Counted from the first letter of the stretch, positions 10,030 through 18,911 are shown. The stretch is 64,000 nt of DNA from Flavobacterium sp. UBA5153 (GCA_002413745.1 DHXP01000003.1:37825-101824), one strand, 5' to 3'. Numbers and translations are program-made. The notes: a model not told the origin generated them from the letters alone.

Positions 10030-11160
10030 ATGAAAACATTTAAATCGGTTTTTGAAAATTATGATTGGGAAACCATTCAAACCAAAATATACCAAACCAC
10101 CGCAGCCGAAGTAGAACGGGCGTTAGCCAAAAGCAAACGGACTCTTGATGATTTTCTGGCCTTAATTTCACCGGCAGCCCAACCCTATTTGGAACCCATG
10201 GCGCAACTATGCCATGAACTGACCAAAAAACGATTTGGCAAAACCATCCAGATGTATGTTCCTCTGTATTTGAGTAACGAATGCCAAAATATTTGCACCT
10301 ATTGTGGTTTTAGTTTGGACAACAAAATCAAACGAAAAACGCTTACCGAAAGCGAAATTACGCTAGAAGTCGAAGTCTTAAAAAAAGCAGGTTTTGATCA
10401 CGTTTTGTTGGTAACGGGTGAAGCCCACCTTATCGTAAACATTCAGTATTTTTTAAAAGCAGTCCAGCAAATAAAAAAAGATTTTGCCACCATTTCGATA
10501 GAAGTACAACCACTTTCCACCGAAGAATACCAACAATTGCACGAGGCCGGCGTTTATTCGGTTATGGTATATCAGGAAACGTATCATCGCGATGTTTATA
10601 AACAGTATCATCCAAAAGGGAAAAAATCAAATTTTGATTTTCGCTTGGAAACTCCGGATCGAATAGGAACGGCAGGCATTCACAAAATTGGTTTGGGTGT
10701 TTTATTGGGATTGGAAGATTGGCGCACCGATAGTTTTTTCAATGCCCTACATTTAGATTATTTGCAAAAAACCTATTGGCAAAGTAAATATTCCGTTTCT
10801 TTCCCACGATTACGCCCCGCAGAGGGAATCATCGAACCCAACTTTATTATGGACGATAAAGATTTGACCCAACTTATTTGCGCCTATCGTCTGTGGAATG
10901 AAGACCTGGAGATTTCCATTTCGACACGGGAGAATGAGAAATTCCGAAATAATATTATTCCAATTGGTGTCACGAGTATGAGTGCCGGTTCTAAAACTAA
11001 CCCTGGCGGTTATGTTGTTGACCCGCAATCATTGGAACAATTTGAAATCAGTGATGACCGTTCGGCTGCCGAGATTGCAAAAATAATTTCGAGTAAAGGC
11101 TACGAACCCGTTTGGAAAGATTGGGACAGGAGTTACACGGTTGTAGATTATCGATTTTAA
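10030..11160 (+). CDS. thiH: 2-iminoacetate synthase ThiH
   Basis: Radical-SAM tyrosine lyase that yields dehydroglycine for the thiazole ring. The 376 residues carry the CxxxCxxC cluster motif in NECQNICTYCGFS and a C-terminal BATS-type region (TSMSAGSKTNPGGY). I chose the Met at 10030, because the longer frame from 9979 is translated intergenic repeat. Having ThiH rather than ThiO fits a lineage using the tyrosine route. Confidence 0.95.
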   Translation: MKTFKSVFENYDWETIQTKIYQTTAAEVERALAKSKRTLDDFLALISPAAQPYLEPMAQLCHELTKKRFGKTIQMYVPLYLSNECQNICTYCGFSLDNKIKRKTLTESEITLEVEVLKKAGFDHVLLVTGEAHLIVNIQYFLKAVQQIKKDFATISIEVQPLSTEEYQQLHEAGVYSVMVYQETYHRDVYKQYHPKGKKSNFDFRLETPDRIGTAGIHKIGLGVLLGLEDWRTDSFFNALHLDYLQKTYWQSKYSVSFPRLRPAEGIIEPNFIMDDKDLTQLICAYRLWNEDLEISISTRENEKFRNNIIPIGVTSMSAGSKTNPGGYVVDPQSLEQFEISDDRSAAEIAKIISSKGYEPVWKDWDRSYTVVDYRF

Positions 11161-11171
11161 ATTGCAGAAAC

Positions 11172-11882
11172 ATGAGTATTATTCAAGATTTTTTACGTTA
11201 TAACCGTCAGATGATGCTGCCAGAAATTGGCAATTCGGGACAAGACAAGCTCAAAAAAGCCAAGGTTCTGGTGGTTGGAGCCGGCGGACTGGGATGTCCT
11301 GTTTTGCAATATATAGCTACGGCAGGAGTAGGAACCATAGGCATTGTCGATTTTGACAAAGTAGAATTGCACAACCTGCACCGCCAAATTTTATATACCG
11401 AGAATCATGTTGGCAAAGCCAAAGCCACTACGGCAAAATCAGTATTGGAAACTTTAAATCCTTTGGTTGACTTTATTGCTTTTGAAGAAAAATTAACTGC
11501 TAAAAACGCAGCCCAGATCATACAAAATTTTGATGTAATAGTGGACGGTTGCGATAATTTTGAGACGCGTTATTTGGTAAACGACACTTGCGTGGCACTA
11601 GGAAAATCATTGATTTATGGCAGTATCTTGAAATTTGAAGGACAAATGGCGGTTTTCAATCACAGGGGAAATAAAAATCTCCGTGACTTATTTCCCGAAC
11701 CTCCGAACCCAAAAGATGTTCCCAACTGTAATATGAATGGAGTTATGGGTACCCTTCCGGGGATTATTGGCACCATGATGGCGCATGAAACTTTGAAACT
11801 GATTATGGATTTGCCAACCCTAGAAAATGAATTAGTGCTTTTTAATACTTTAGATTGGAGTTTTACGAAGTTGAAGTTTTGA
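11172..11882 (+). CDS. thiF: ThiS adenylyltransferase ThiF (HesA/MoeB family)
   Basis: E1-like enzyme that adenylates the C-terminus of ThiS. The 236 residues have the nucleotide motif VVGAGGLGCP and the conserved LHRQILY block; PNCNMNGVMG carries the Cys equivalent to the catalytic one. The paired CxxC zinc ligands found in many ThiF and MoeB proteins are absent: the usual first pair reads NLRDLF and the protein ends before the second. The start at 11172 lies 11 bases after thiH. It is the last gene of the operon, ending 3 bases before aat on the other strand. Confidence 0.9.
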   Translation: MSIIQDFLRYNRQMMLPEIGNSGQDKLKKAKVLVVGAGGLGCPVLQYIATAGVGTIGIVDFDKVELHNLHRQILYTENHVGKAKATTAKSVLETLNPLVDFIAFEEKLTAKNAAQIIQNFDVIVDGCDNFETRYLVNDTCVALGKSLIYGSILKFEGQMAVFNHRGNKNLRDLFPEPPNPKDVPNCNMNGVMGTLPGIIGTMMAHETLKLIMDLPTLENELVLFNTLDWSFTKLKF

Positions 11883-11885
11883 AAA

Positions 11886-12524
11886 CTATTTGCTTTTCAG
11901 AATCTTCATGAATTCCTCTCTGTCAATTTCACGGCAACCCAAACTTTCCAGATGTTCGTTATATACCTGGCAGTCCAGTAATTTATAATTGGCTGCCTTT
12001 AATTGGTTTGCCAAAGCAATAAAGGCTACTTTTGAAGCATTCGAAACCTTAGAAAACATGCTTTCGCCACAGAAAATGTGACCCAAATCGATGCCATATA
12101 AACCTCCGACTAATTCATCGTTTTGCCAAACCTCGACCGATTTTGCAATTCCTGACTCATGCAATTTACAATAGGCTTCAATCATGTCATTGGTAATCCA
12201 GGTGCCGTTTTGACCTTCGCGTTTTATCTTTCGACAATTCGAAATTACTTCCCTGAAATTCTGGTTAAAAGTCACCTTGAAGATGTTTCGATTAATGATG
12301 TTTCGCATACTTTTTGAAACAACTAATTCGTCGAGAAACAGTACCATTCTGGGATTGGGCGACCACCATAAAATGGGATCATCTTCTTCAAACCAAGGAA
12401 ATATTCCGCTTTTGTAAGCCAGCAGCAAACGCTCTGGAGACAAGTCGCCGCCAACAGCCAAAATCCCTTCGGAATTAGCTCGAGAAACAGGAGGAAAAAA
12501 TAATTCTTTGGATAAATAATACAT
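11886..12524 (-). CDS. aat: Leucyl/phenylalanyl-tRNA-protein transferase
   Basis: N-end rule enzyme that adds Leu or Phe to proteins with an N-terminal Arg or Lys, marking them for ClpS/ClpAP degradation. The 212 residues show FPPVSRANSEGILAVGGDL, GIFPWF, WWSPNPRMVL and GESMFS, the family signatures. It converges tail to tail with thiF and is divergent from the PAP2 gene. Confidence 0.95.
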   Translation of the reverse strand: MYYLSKELFFPPVSRANSEGILAVGGDLSPERLLLAYKSGIFPWFEEDDPILWWSPNPRMVLFLDELVVSKSMRNIINRNIFKVTFNQNFREVISNCRKIKREGQNGTWITNDMIEAYCKLHESGIAKSVEVWQNDELVGGLYGIDLGHIFCGESMFSKVSNASKVAFIALANQLKAANYKLLDCQVYNEHLESLGCREIDREEFMKILKSK

Positions 12525-12624
12525 GGTTTTCGAACAAAAGTATAAATGTTTACTTGTAAATTTGGCGAAGCTAATTTACATTTTAAAATTCAATCCTATA
12601 AATTTTAAAAAAATCAAAAATACT

Positions 12625-13362
12625 ATGAAAACCAAACTCTTAACGCTTCTATTTTCTTCGTTGGTTTTCTTGGGAAATGCCCAATCAAAAGACAGCATTT
12701 CTTCGATAAAAAATCAAGACAAAATCTCCTATAAAAAATTCATAGTTCCAGTAGCCCTTATAACCGCAGGAACCTTGATTTTAAACACAAATCTCAATAA
12801 AGATTTACAAGTAAACGCGAGAAACTTTTTTGGCAATAGTTTTCATACTTCGGCCGATAACTATCTTCAATTTGTTCCCGTTGCTCAAATTTATTTGGGA
12901 AAATCTTTGGGATTCAAACCCAAAAACGATTTTCAACATCAAACCATCAATATTGTGATTGCCAATGCAATTATGGGAACCGTAGTCTTTGCCTTGAAGA
13001 ACACTGTTGGTGAAGAAAGACCGGATCATTCGGATAATTTAAGTTTTCCTTCTGGTCATACAGCAACGGCTTTTACCAATGCAGCCCTTTTATTTTATGA
13101 ATTCAAAGATTCTAATTTATGGTATGCCAGCAGCGGTTTTTTGTTTGCAACAGCAACAGGAGCGCTCCGAATTGCTAATAACAAACATTACACTTCCGAT
13201 GTTCTTGCCGGTGCTGGAATAGGAATGGCAACGGGAATTATTGTTTCGTATTGGAATCCATTCAAATCAATGACTTTTGGTAAGAACAAAAAAACAACGG
13301 CTTTTGTTTACCCACAAATTGGGAATCAGATTGGGATGGGAGCAATTGTCAAACTCAATTAA
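12625..13362 (+). CDS. PAP2-family phosphatase with signal peptide
   Basis: A 245-residue protein with a signal peptide (cleavage near NAQS) and a type 2 phosphatidic-acid-phosphatase domain. The three signature motifs are KNTVGEERP, SFPSGHTA and RIANNKHYTSDV, with the catalytic His residues in the last two. It probably dephosphorylates a lipid phosphate at the envelope; the substrate is unknown. The Met at 12625 is preferred over an upstream one because it begins the signal peptide. Confidence 0.88.
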   Translation: MKTKLLTLLFSSLVFLGNAQSKDSISSIKNQDKISYKKFIVPVALITAGTLILNTNLNKDLQVNARNFFGNSFHTSADNYLQFVPVAQIYLGKSLGFKPKNDFQHQTINIVIANAIMGTVVFALKNTVGEERPDHSDNLSFPSGHTATAFTNAALLFYEFKDSNLWYASSGFLFATATGALRIANNKHYTSDVLAGAGIGMATGIIVSYWNPFKSMTFGKNKKTTAFVYPQIGNQIGMGAIVKLN

Positions 13363-13378
13363 TTTCGTGAAAATCCAA

Positions 13379-13411
13379 AAAAAAGCCTTGAAAATTTCAA
13401 GGCTTTTTTTG
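13379..13411. terminator. Bidirectional intrinsic terminator
   Basis: AAAGCCTTGAAA pairs with TTTCAAGGCTTT around ATT, with T-runs on both strands. It serves the PAP2 gene on the + strand and the DUF3127 gene on the - strand. Confidence 0.85.
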
Positions 13412-13419
13412 ACTTATTT

Positions 13420-13794
13420 TTAGAAAGGCAAGTCATCCGGTTCGTCTTCGTTCAGGCTAGTTGCTGGCGGAAATGCTGCTGCAGCCGGCATTGGCGGTAC
13501 TTGACCTGAAGCTTCTGCTTGTACTTTCGCAATTCTCCAACCTTGGATGGTATTGAAATAAACGGTCTCCCCTTGTGGGTTAATCCATTCTCTACCTCTT
13601 AAATTAATGTCGATTTTCACGGCATCTCCAACTTGGAAGTTATTCAACAAATCACATTTATCTTGAACAAACTGTACCAAAATACTTTGTGGATATTGTT
13701 CATCAGTTGTAACAACAACATCTCTTTTTTTGAAACCTGCTGATCCAACCTCTTTGGTTTGATCGATCATTTTGATTTTTCCTGTAACTTCCAT
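13420..13794 (-). CDS. DUF3127 protein with an SSB-like acidic tip
   Basis: A 124-residue protein of the DUF3127 type, with an OB-fold-like N-terminal part (MEVTGKIKMI, VQFVQDKC, GREWINPQGE) and a Pro/Ala linker from about residue 99. It ends in EPDDLPF, which resembles the C-terminal tip by which single-stranded DNA-binding proteins recruit partners. The genuine SSB at 38.6 kb ends in NDLPF. By inference it is a single-stranded nucleic-acid binding protein. The function is not established from sequence. Confidence 0.8.
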   Translation of the reverse strand: MEVTGKIKMIDQTKEVGSAGFKKRDVVVTTDEQYPQSILVQFVQDKCDLLNNFQVGDAVKIDINLRGREWINPQGETVYFNTIQGWRIAKVQAEASGQVPPMPAAAAFPPATSLNEDEPDDLPF

Positions 13795-13828
13795 CTTCTT
13801 TTATTTATTTTTATTGTTGAATTTATGT

Positions 13829-14707
13829 TTAAATTTCTTTGGCTAGAAGCAGTTTCCAAGCGGAAATAGCATCATTTTCATTCAGGTAATCTTTGGCCTT
13901 CAAATGTATTTTTTTGACATCATCAGAACTTAAAACCCCTTTCACGGCAAAATTTTGTTTTACAAATATATCAATTTCTTCATTAGTAGGCAAACTATTG
14001 ATGTTGCCTAATTTCCCCAAATCATTCCCATCAAAAACTTCGCTTTTCTTGATGAAATCGGGAATTACATCTACTCCTATTCCCAAAGTCTGCAAAGGTT
14101 TTTCGACTTCGAATAATCCCATTTTGGCTCTCGAATACCAATCACCACCCAAACGAGAAACCAAATCTATTTTTTCGGGGTCAATAGTCCCGTTTTCATC
14201 AAGAATATTTTCATTGATATGGATTTTCACCACTTCACAAATGATTAAATTCCCTGCGCCACCATTATTCCCCAAAGGAATAATTTCATTAACCTTGCAT
14301 TCCAACTGTACCGGACTTTCGACAACGCGATACGGTTTTACAATATCTGACGGTATTTGCGTCAACCCCGATTTCAGGAATTCGTTTATTCCTTCAGGAT
14401 AATCGGTACTTGACAACGACATTTGTTGCACAATGTCAAAATTTACCACGTTAATTACCACTTCGCGAGTGGCTTCACAATTAATTAAAGTGTGTTTCGA
14501 ACTATTGTCTTTAACTCGCTGCACCGGCGAAAAAACAAGTATGGGCGGATTAAAACTAAAGAGATTAAAGAAACTGAACGGGGACAAATTCGGCTTTCCG
14601 TTTTTGCCCAAAGTGCTAGCAAATGCTATTGGTCGCGGCGCAACGGCTCCTTGTAAATAGTCTTGCAATTTTGCTGGCGAAAGGTCTTTTGGTTCAATAC
14701 TAATCAT
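13829..14707 (-). CDS. Flavin reductase-like (flavoredoxin-type) protein
   Basis: A 292-residue protein with a split-barrel FMN-binding domain in its first two thirds: APRPIAFAST, NLSPFSFFNLFS, PPILVFSP and RLGGDWYSR. This family binds FMN and often reduces flavins or acts as a flavin-dependent oxidoreductase. The Met at 14707 is chosen because the residues before it are poorly coding. It precedes DUF3127 with a short gap, so the two may be co-transcribed. The substrate is unknown. Confidence 0.82.
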   Translation of the reverse strand: MISIEPKDLSPAKLQDYLQGAVAPRPIAFASTLGKNGKPNLSPFSFFNLFSFNPPILVFSPVQRVKDNSSKHTLINCEATREVVINVVNFDIVQQMSLSSTDYPEGINEFLKSGLTQIPSDIVKPYRVVESPVQLECKVNEIIPLGNNGGAGNLIICEVVKIHINENILDENGTIDPEKIDLVSRLGGDWYSRAKMGLFEVEKPLQTLGIGVDVIPDFIKKSEVFDGNDLGKLGNINSLPTNEEIDIFVKQNFAVKGVLSSDDVKKIHLKAKDYLNENDAISAWKLLLAKEI

Positions 14708-14788
14708 ACTAATTCCGTTTAAACAAAAATAGGAAATTAGCAATAAGAATGTAGAATATTGGCAAAGAATTTGTCATAAAAACAACTT

Positions 14789-14905
14789 CCCTAGCCCTGT
14801 CCCGATAGCTATCGGGAGAAGTGGAAATCCTTTTTTGAGGCTTCCAGCCTTTAAAAGGCTGGAAGCTTCAAAAAATATTGAAACGGACAGCAGGAAATAG
14901 CTCCT
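14789..14905 (-). repeat. Long hairpin element, copy 1 of 3
   Basis: Read on the - strand it begins AGGAGCTATTTCC and ends GGGCTAGGG, enclosing a perfect central hairpin (GGCTTCCAGCCTTT type) flanked by T and A runs. Related copies lie at 26178-26260 and 42572-42678. This copy also carries the palindrome CCCGATAGCTATCGGG. It lies between two divergently transcribed genes. Confidence 0.8.
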
Positions 14906-14987
14906 AAAATTCCTTTGAATAAATTCAAAAAATAAACACAATCTTAGTTCCAATATTTCGTTATATTTATGCCTCAAAAATAAATTT

Positions 14988-16142
14988 ATGCAGTTTTCTG
15001 AAACAAGAAATACAAGCCGTTGGATTATCGTTTTTGCTTCCTTTTTAATTATTTCACTGATTCTTTGGAACACCTACACTTTTTTCCAAATTTTCAAAAA
15101 TGAAGAGCGCTTGAAAATGAACCTTTGGGCCAATGCACAAAAAACGCTCATAAATGCCGGAGAAAATACCGATGTGGAACTACCGCTACAAATTTTCAGC
15201 AACAACACTTCGATTCCCATCGTGCTTACCGAGAATGACAGCATCATAAATACGGTCAATATTGACGAGGAAATTGTAAAAAACAAACGAAGAGCAAGGG
15301 CGTTTTTGGTCAATCTAAAAAACGAAAACGAGCCCATTGTAATAGAATATGTTCCGGGGAAATTTCAGAAATTATATTATGGGAATTCGGCTTTACTGAA
15401 TAAACTTAAATATTATCCCGTCGCTTTATTGCTCATTATTGTTCTGTTTGCCGGACTGGTTTATAATTTTTACAGAAGCACCAAAATGGCAATCCAAAAC
15501 AAACTTTGGGCCGGAATGGCGAAGGAAACGGCACACCAAATAGGCACGCCCCTTTCGTCATTAATAGGCTGGGTCGAACTCCTGAAATCCGAAAATGTTG
15601 ACGAAAGTATCACCGTCGAAATTGAAAGGGATATTGAACGCTTGAAAACCATTACGGATCGCTTTTCGAAAATAGGTTCAGAACCAAAACTGGAAAGCAA
15701 AGATATTATTGAAGAAACGCTTCAATCGTATGACTATTTGCAATCCCGATTTTCAAAACAAGTCGAGTTTTCTTTCAAAGCACCGAAGTCCCCTATTATG
15801 GTTTTGCTCAATCCCACTTTGCACGGCTGGACGATAGAAAACTTGGTGAAAAATGCCATTGACGCGATGAAAGGAAGAGGAAAATTGGCCGTCTCCATTG
15901 AAGAGGATGGAGGATCCGTGAAAATAAAAGTTTCGGATACGGGATATGGAATTCCAAAAAAACAATTCAAAACCGTGTTTGAACCTGGATTTACAACCAA
16001 AAAACGCGGCTGGGGTTTAGGCCTTTCACTGACAAAAAGAATTGTGGAAGAATACCACAAAGGAACCATAAAAGTGCTGAATTCCGAAATTGGAAAAGGA
16101 ACAACGATGCAGGTCAGTTTTAAGAAAAGTAAATTAGTTTAA
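14988..16142 (+). CDS. Membrane sensor histidine kinase
   Basis: A 384-residue HisKA-type kinase. Two membrane helices (about 12-33 and 145-162) flank a short extracytoplasmic sensor region of about 110 residues. The H-box is ETAHQIGTPLSS, the N-box ENLVKNAIDAM, and the G boxes DTGYGIP and GWGLGLSL. No response regulator gene is adjacent, so it is an orphan kinase here. Its last 9 bases overlap the 3' end of the convergent gene. Confidence 0.92.
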   Translation: MQFSETRNTSRWIIVFASFLIISLILWNTYTFFQIFKNEERLKMNLWANAQKTLINAGENTDVELPLQIFSNNTSIPIVLTENDSIINTVNIDEEIVKNKRRARAFLVNLKNENEPIVIEYVPGKFQKLYYGNSALLNKLKYYPVALLLIIVLFAGLVYNFYRSTKMAIQNKLWAGMAKETAHQIGTPLSSLIGWVELLKSENVDESITVEIERDIERLKTITDRFSKIGSEPKLESKDIIEETLQSYDYLQSRFSKQVEFSFKAPKSPIMVLLNPTLHGWTIENLVKNAIDAMKGRGKLAVSIEEDGGSVKIKVSDTGYGIPKKQFKTVFEPGFTTKKRGWGLGLSLTKRIVEEYHKGTIKVLNSEIGKGTTMQVSFKKSKLV

Positions 16143-17306
16143 CGGAATCCCAAACCAAGAAACTTTGGTAAACATTGATTTTCTGCTAATTTTTGATTTG
16201 CTTAAATATTCTCTTACAAATGATTCGTGCTCCTCTACTTGCCGTATGGTTTCCATCAGTCCTTTTCTAATAGAATTTACATTTGATAAATTACCTTTAT
16301 CTACTTTTCCCAAATTGTTTAATAATTCAAGGCTGTCAAGCAATTTACTCTTGGGATCATCTATCATTCTTTTCAATTCTTCATCAGGCACATTGGGTTT
16401 GAATTGCTTATTCCGAAAATTTATGTATTCATTTAATTCTCTTATTCCCTCATTATATAAATTTACTATATGATTAAAATCGTCATTTTCTTTAATCTGC
16501 TTGTAGTATTCAATCTCACTTTTTTTATGTGAAAGTCTGTCAAAAATCATGACATTTTTAACTCCATTTTTTTCTATTCTTTCGGCTGAGCCAATTAACT
16601 TATCCATTTCGGATAATTTCTCGTATTTTAAAATTTCACTTTCAAAATCAAACTGTTTTTTTGTTTTATCGGTTTGGGTTTTTCCGTTATAAAACTCCTG
16701 ATTGGTTATGGGATAATTTAAAAATTGCCACAAATAATCAAATGGCATATGTGAAGATATTATTTTACTGGGTTCGGTTTTAAAATAATAATCATTTATT
16801 TTCTTGACAAACACGCCATTATTTATAGATCCCGAACCCCAGGTGGGGTCGAATAAATACCACTTACTATCAATTTTAGCGGCACACCAAGCATGCGATA
16901 AGGCAGCTATTTTTCCGTTTTGCTTCGTATAACCCTCAATAATATAGGATTTTATTCCAACTTTATTTGAAATTTCATTAAAAACCTCGGCATAATGAAT
17001 ACATACGCCCTTCTTTGTTTTTAATGTATTTACAATTTTTTCTTGGGTGGTTTGATTTAAATTTACGGCAAACATATTCTTTACATCATAACTAATGTTT
17101 GATGCTGTCCAATAAAAAACAGCACGAATTTTGTCGTTTTCCGTTTTAAAATTAGAATTTATATAATTGGCAATAGCATCAGTAGAAATGGTTGAATTCT
17201 GCGGAATAGCTGCCATTTTTTTATCCATTAAAGCGAATCCAATATTGGCTTGACCAAAACTTAAAATGGAAAAAAGTAAAGTAAAAGTTAAGAAAGTGTT
17301 TTTCAT
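16134..17306 (-). CDS. Secreted transglutaminase-like cysteine protease-fold protein
   Basis: A 390-residue protein with a signal peptide (MKNTFLTFTLLFS, cleavage near SFGQ). Its transglutaminase-like core has the catalytic triad Cys in KGVCIHYAE, His in LSHAWC and Asp in LFDPTWG. Family members are usually proteases or peptide-modifying enzymes of the periplasm. The C-terminal half is charged and I do not recognise it. The start at 17306 is set by the signal peptide; an upstream in-frame Met adds non-coding-like residues. Confidence 0.8.
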   Translation of the reverse strand: MKNTFLTFTLLFSILSFGQANIGFALMDKKMAAIPQNSTISTDAIANYINSNFKTENDKIRAVFYWTASNISYDVKNMFAVNLNQTTQEKIVNTLKTKKGVCIHYAEVFNEISNKVGIKSYIIEGYTKQNGKIAALSHAWCAAKIDSKWYLFDPTWGSGSINNGVFVKKINDYYFKTEPSKIISSHMPFDYLWQFLNYPITNQEFYNGKTQTDKTKKQFDFESEILKYEKLSEMDKLIGSAERIEKNGVKNVMIFDRLSHKKSEIEYYKQIKENDDFNHIVNLYNEGIRELNEYINFRNKQFKPNVPDEELKRMIDDPKSKLLDSLELLNNLGKVDKGNLSNVNSIRKGLMETIRQVEEHESFVREYLSKSKISRKSMFTKVSWFGIPLN

Positions 17307-17400
17307 TTTATATAGGAAATCATACATTAAAATGGAATGGTTTTCACCCATTTCATTTCTAAACGAAAACCATTCCAATTTGTTTTATTTTAAAAAAAAA

Positions 17401-17790
17401 TTATAAATTGGCTTGAATGCTTTTGGCCAAAGTTTCGAATTCTTCTTTGGTCATGGAGACTTTCTTCTGAAAACGCATTTCGTCCATTTCGTTTAAAGGA
17501 ATCAAATGAACGTGTGCATGAGGCACTTCAAGACCAATGACTGCCATTCCTATTCTTTTACAAGTAACCGTTTTTTCGAGTGCAATGGCAATTTTCTTGG
17601 AAAACTGCATCAGTCCAAGATATAGGTCGTCTTCAATGTCAAAAATCTTGTCGATTTCCTGTTTTGGAACGCACAAAGTGTGTCCTTTAGCATTTGGGTT
17701 TACATCCAAAAAAGCCAAGAAATTATTGTCCTCGGCTATTTTATAGCAAGGAATTTCTCCTTTTATGATTTTTGTGAAAATAGAACTCAT
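17401..17790 (-). CDS. HIT-family nucleotide-binding protein
   Basis: A 129-residue histidine-triad protein with the catalytic motif HAHVHLIP and the N-terminal FTKIIKGEIPCYKIAED typical of the Hint/PKCI branch. These proteins hydrolyse nucleoside phosphoramidates or dinucleotides. It follows greA on the same strand with a 54-base gap, so they are probably one operon. Confidence 0.93.
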   Translation of the reverse strand: MSSIFTKIIKGEIPCYKIAEDNNFLAFLDVNPNAKGHTLCVPKQEIDKIFDIEDDLYLGLMQFSKKIAIALEKTVTCKRIGMAVIGLEVPHAHVHLIPLNEMDEMRFQKKVSMTKEEFETLAKSIQANL

Positions 17791-17844
17791 AATTTTAGAT
17801 AATAGATAAAAGATTAAAAGAGGATAGACAGTTAAACAATGGCC

Positions 17845-18321
17845 TTAATCTCTACTGATTTCCAAAATTTCAAATTTCAAAACACCATTTGGCACAGTAA
17901 TTTCGGCAACATCCCCTACTTTTTTACCAAGTAATCCCTTGCCAATAGGTGAAGTTACTGAGATTTTTCCTGTTTTTAAATCGGCTTCGCTTTCGGCTAC
18001 CAGCGTATATTTCATTTCCATACCGTTGGCTTGGTTCTTGATTTTTACATTCGATAAAACCAATACTTTAGAAACATCAAGTTGTGTTTCGTCAATTAAT
18101 CTAGCGTTAGAATGCACATCTTCCAGTTTGGCAATCCTCATTTCCAGCATTCCTTGTGCTTCTTTGGCAGCATCGTACTCGGCATTCTCGGATAAATCGC
18201 CTTTATCCCTTGCTTCTGCTATATCAGCGGACGCTTTTGGACGCATCACACTTTTTAAATAATCTAATTCTTCTCTTAATTTTTTTAATCCTTCAGCTGT
18301 ATAATAAGATACTTTCGTCAT
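17845..18321 (-). CDS. greA: Transcription elongation factor GreA
   Basis: Rescues backtracked RNA polymerase by stimulating transcript cleavage. The 158 residues have an N-terminal coiled coil with the acidic tip pair in DLSENAEYDAAKE and the C-terminal FKBP-like domain (SPIGKGLLGKKVGD). The Met at 18321 is the family start; a longer frame would translate the leader. A promoter and a terminator-like hairpin lie immediately upstream. Confidence 0.96.
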   Translation of the reverse strand: MTKVSYYTAEGLKKLREELDYLKSVMRPKASADIAEARDKGDLSENAEYDAAKEAQGMLEMRIAKLEDVHSNARLIDETQLDVSKVLVLSNVKIKNQANGMEMKYTLVAESEADLKTGKISVTSPIGKGLLGKKVGDVAEITVPNGVLKFEILEISRD

Positions 18322-18345
18322 AACTTCATCATTTATATAAAATAG

Positions 18346-18370
18346 AAAAAATCCCATCAGGACGGGATTT
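18346..18370 (-). promoter_or_regulatory. Terminator-like hairpin in the greA leader
   Basis: On the - strand AAATCCC and GGGATTT form a 7-bp stem around an 8-base loop and are followed by a T-run, then the greA ATG about 25 bases later. The shape is that of an intrinsic terminator placed between promoter and gene. Confidence 0.65.
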
Positions 18371-18377
18371 CTTTCCA

Positions 18378-18409
18378 CAAAGATATTGTTTTTAATTTTT
18401 AATTCACAA
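18378..18409 (-). promoter_or_regulatory. Predicted greA promoter
   Basis: TTG (18409-18407) and TATCTTTG (18385-18378) are spaced by 21 bases, a good match to the Bacteroidota primary sigma consensus. The start site would fall only a few bases before the leader hairpin. Confidence 0.65.
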
Positions 18410-18486
18410 TTTAATGCCAATCATATATAATTCAAAGTTAAATAAATTAAATTTGTTTCAACAATTCTTTTAATATATTTCAAATA

Positions 18487-18900
18487 ATGAAAAAGTATTT
18501 TCTACTATTGATTGCTATTCCTTTGTTTTTTGGCTGTAGCACCAATAATTTTAACAACAATAATCCCTATTTGCCCAATTACACATTTACCATAGATGTC
18601 AATATGAATTTACCATCCTATTCTAATCTTCAATATCCAAGTAATGCAGTTTATTATCCTAGTCAGGGCGTTCGAGGTCTTTTTATTTTCAATACAGGAA
18701 GCGGTTATAATGCGTTTGATGCTGCTTGTCCTAATCAAGCTTTGGGCGCTTGTTCAACGATGACTATAAAAGGCATTAATGTTGTTTGCCCTTGTGACAG
18801 CAAGGAATATAGCTTGTTTACAGGTCAAGGTGGTTTGCAATATCCTTTGAAACAATATCGGGTTGAAGTCAACGGAAATGTACTCAGAGTGTATAATTAA
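18487..18900 (+). CDS. Rieske-like lipoprotein without the usual histidines
   Basis: A 137-residue lipoprotein with signal peptide and lipobox ending FFGCS. The C-terminal half reads like a small Rieske-fold domain (FDAACPNQ, ACSTM, VVCPCDSKEYS, YPLKQYRVEV), but the His of the CxH and CxxH cluster motifs are absent: the second motif is CPCDS where CxCHGS would be expected. It may have lost the [2Fe-2S] cluster or bind metal differently. The gene stands just upstream of a small membrane-protein gene. Confidence 0.7.
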   Translation: MKKYFLLLIAIPLFFGCSTNNFNNNNPYLPNYTFTIDVNMNLPSYSNLQYPSNAVYYPSQGVRGLFIFNTGSGYNAFDAACPNQALGACSTMTIKGINVVCPCDSKEYSLFTGQGGLQYPLKQYRVEVNGNVLRVYN

Positions 18901-18911
18901 TCTTTAAAAAG

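Noticed and set aside
13893..14402. A 169-codon open frame on the + strand inside the flavin reductase gene
   Set aside because: Shadow of the real gene in the opposite frame, with low-complexity Ser, Phe and Ile composition.
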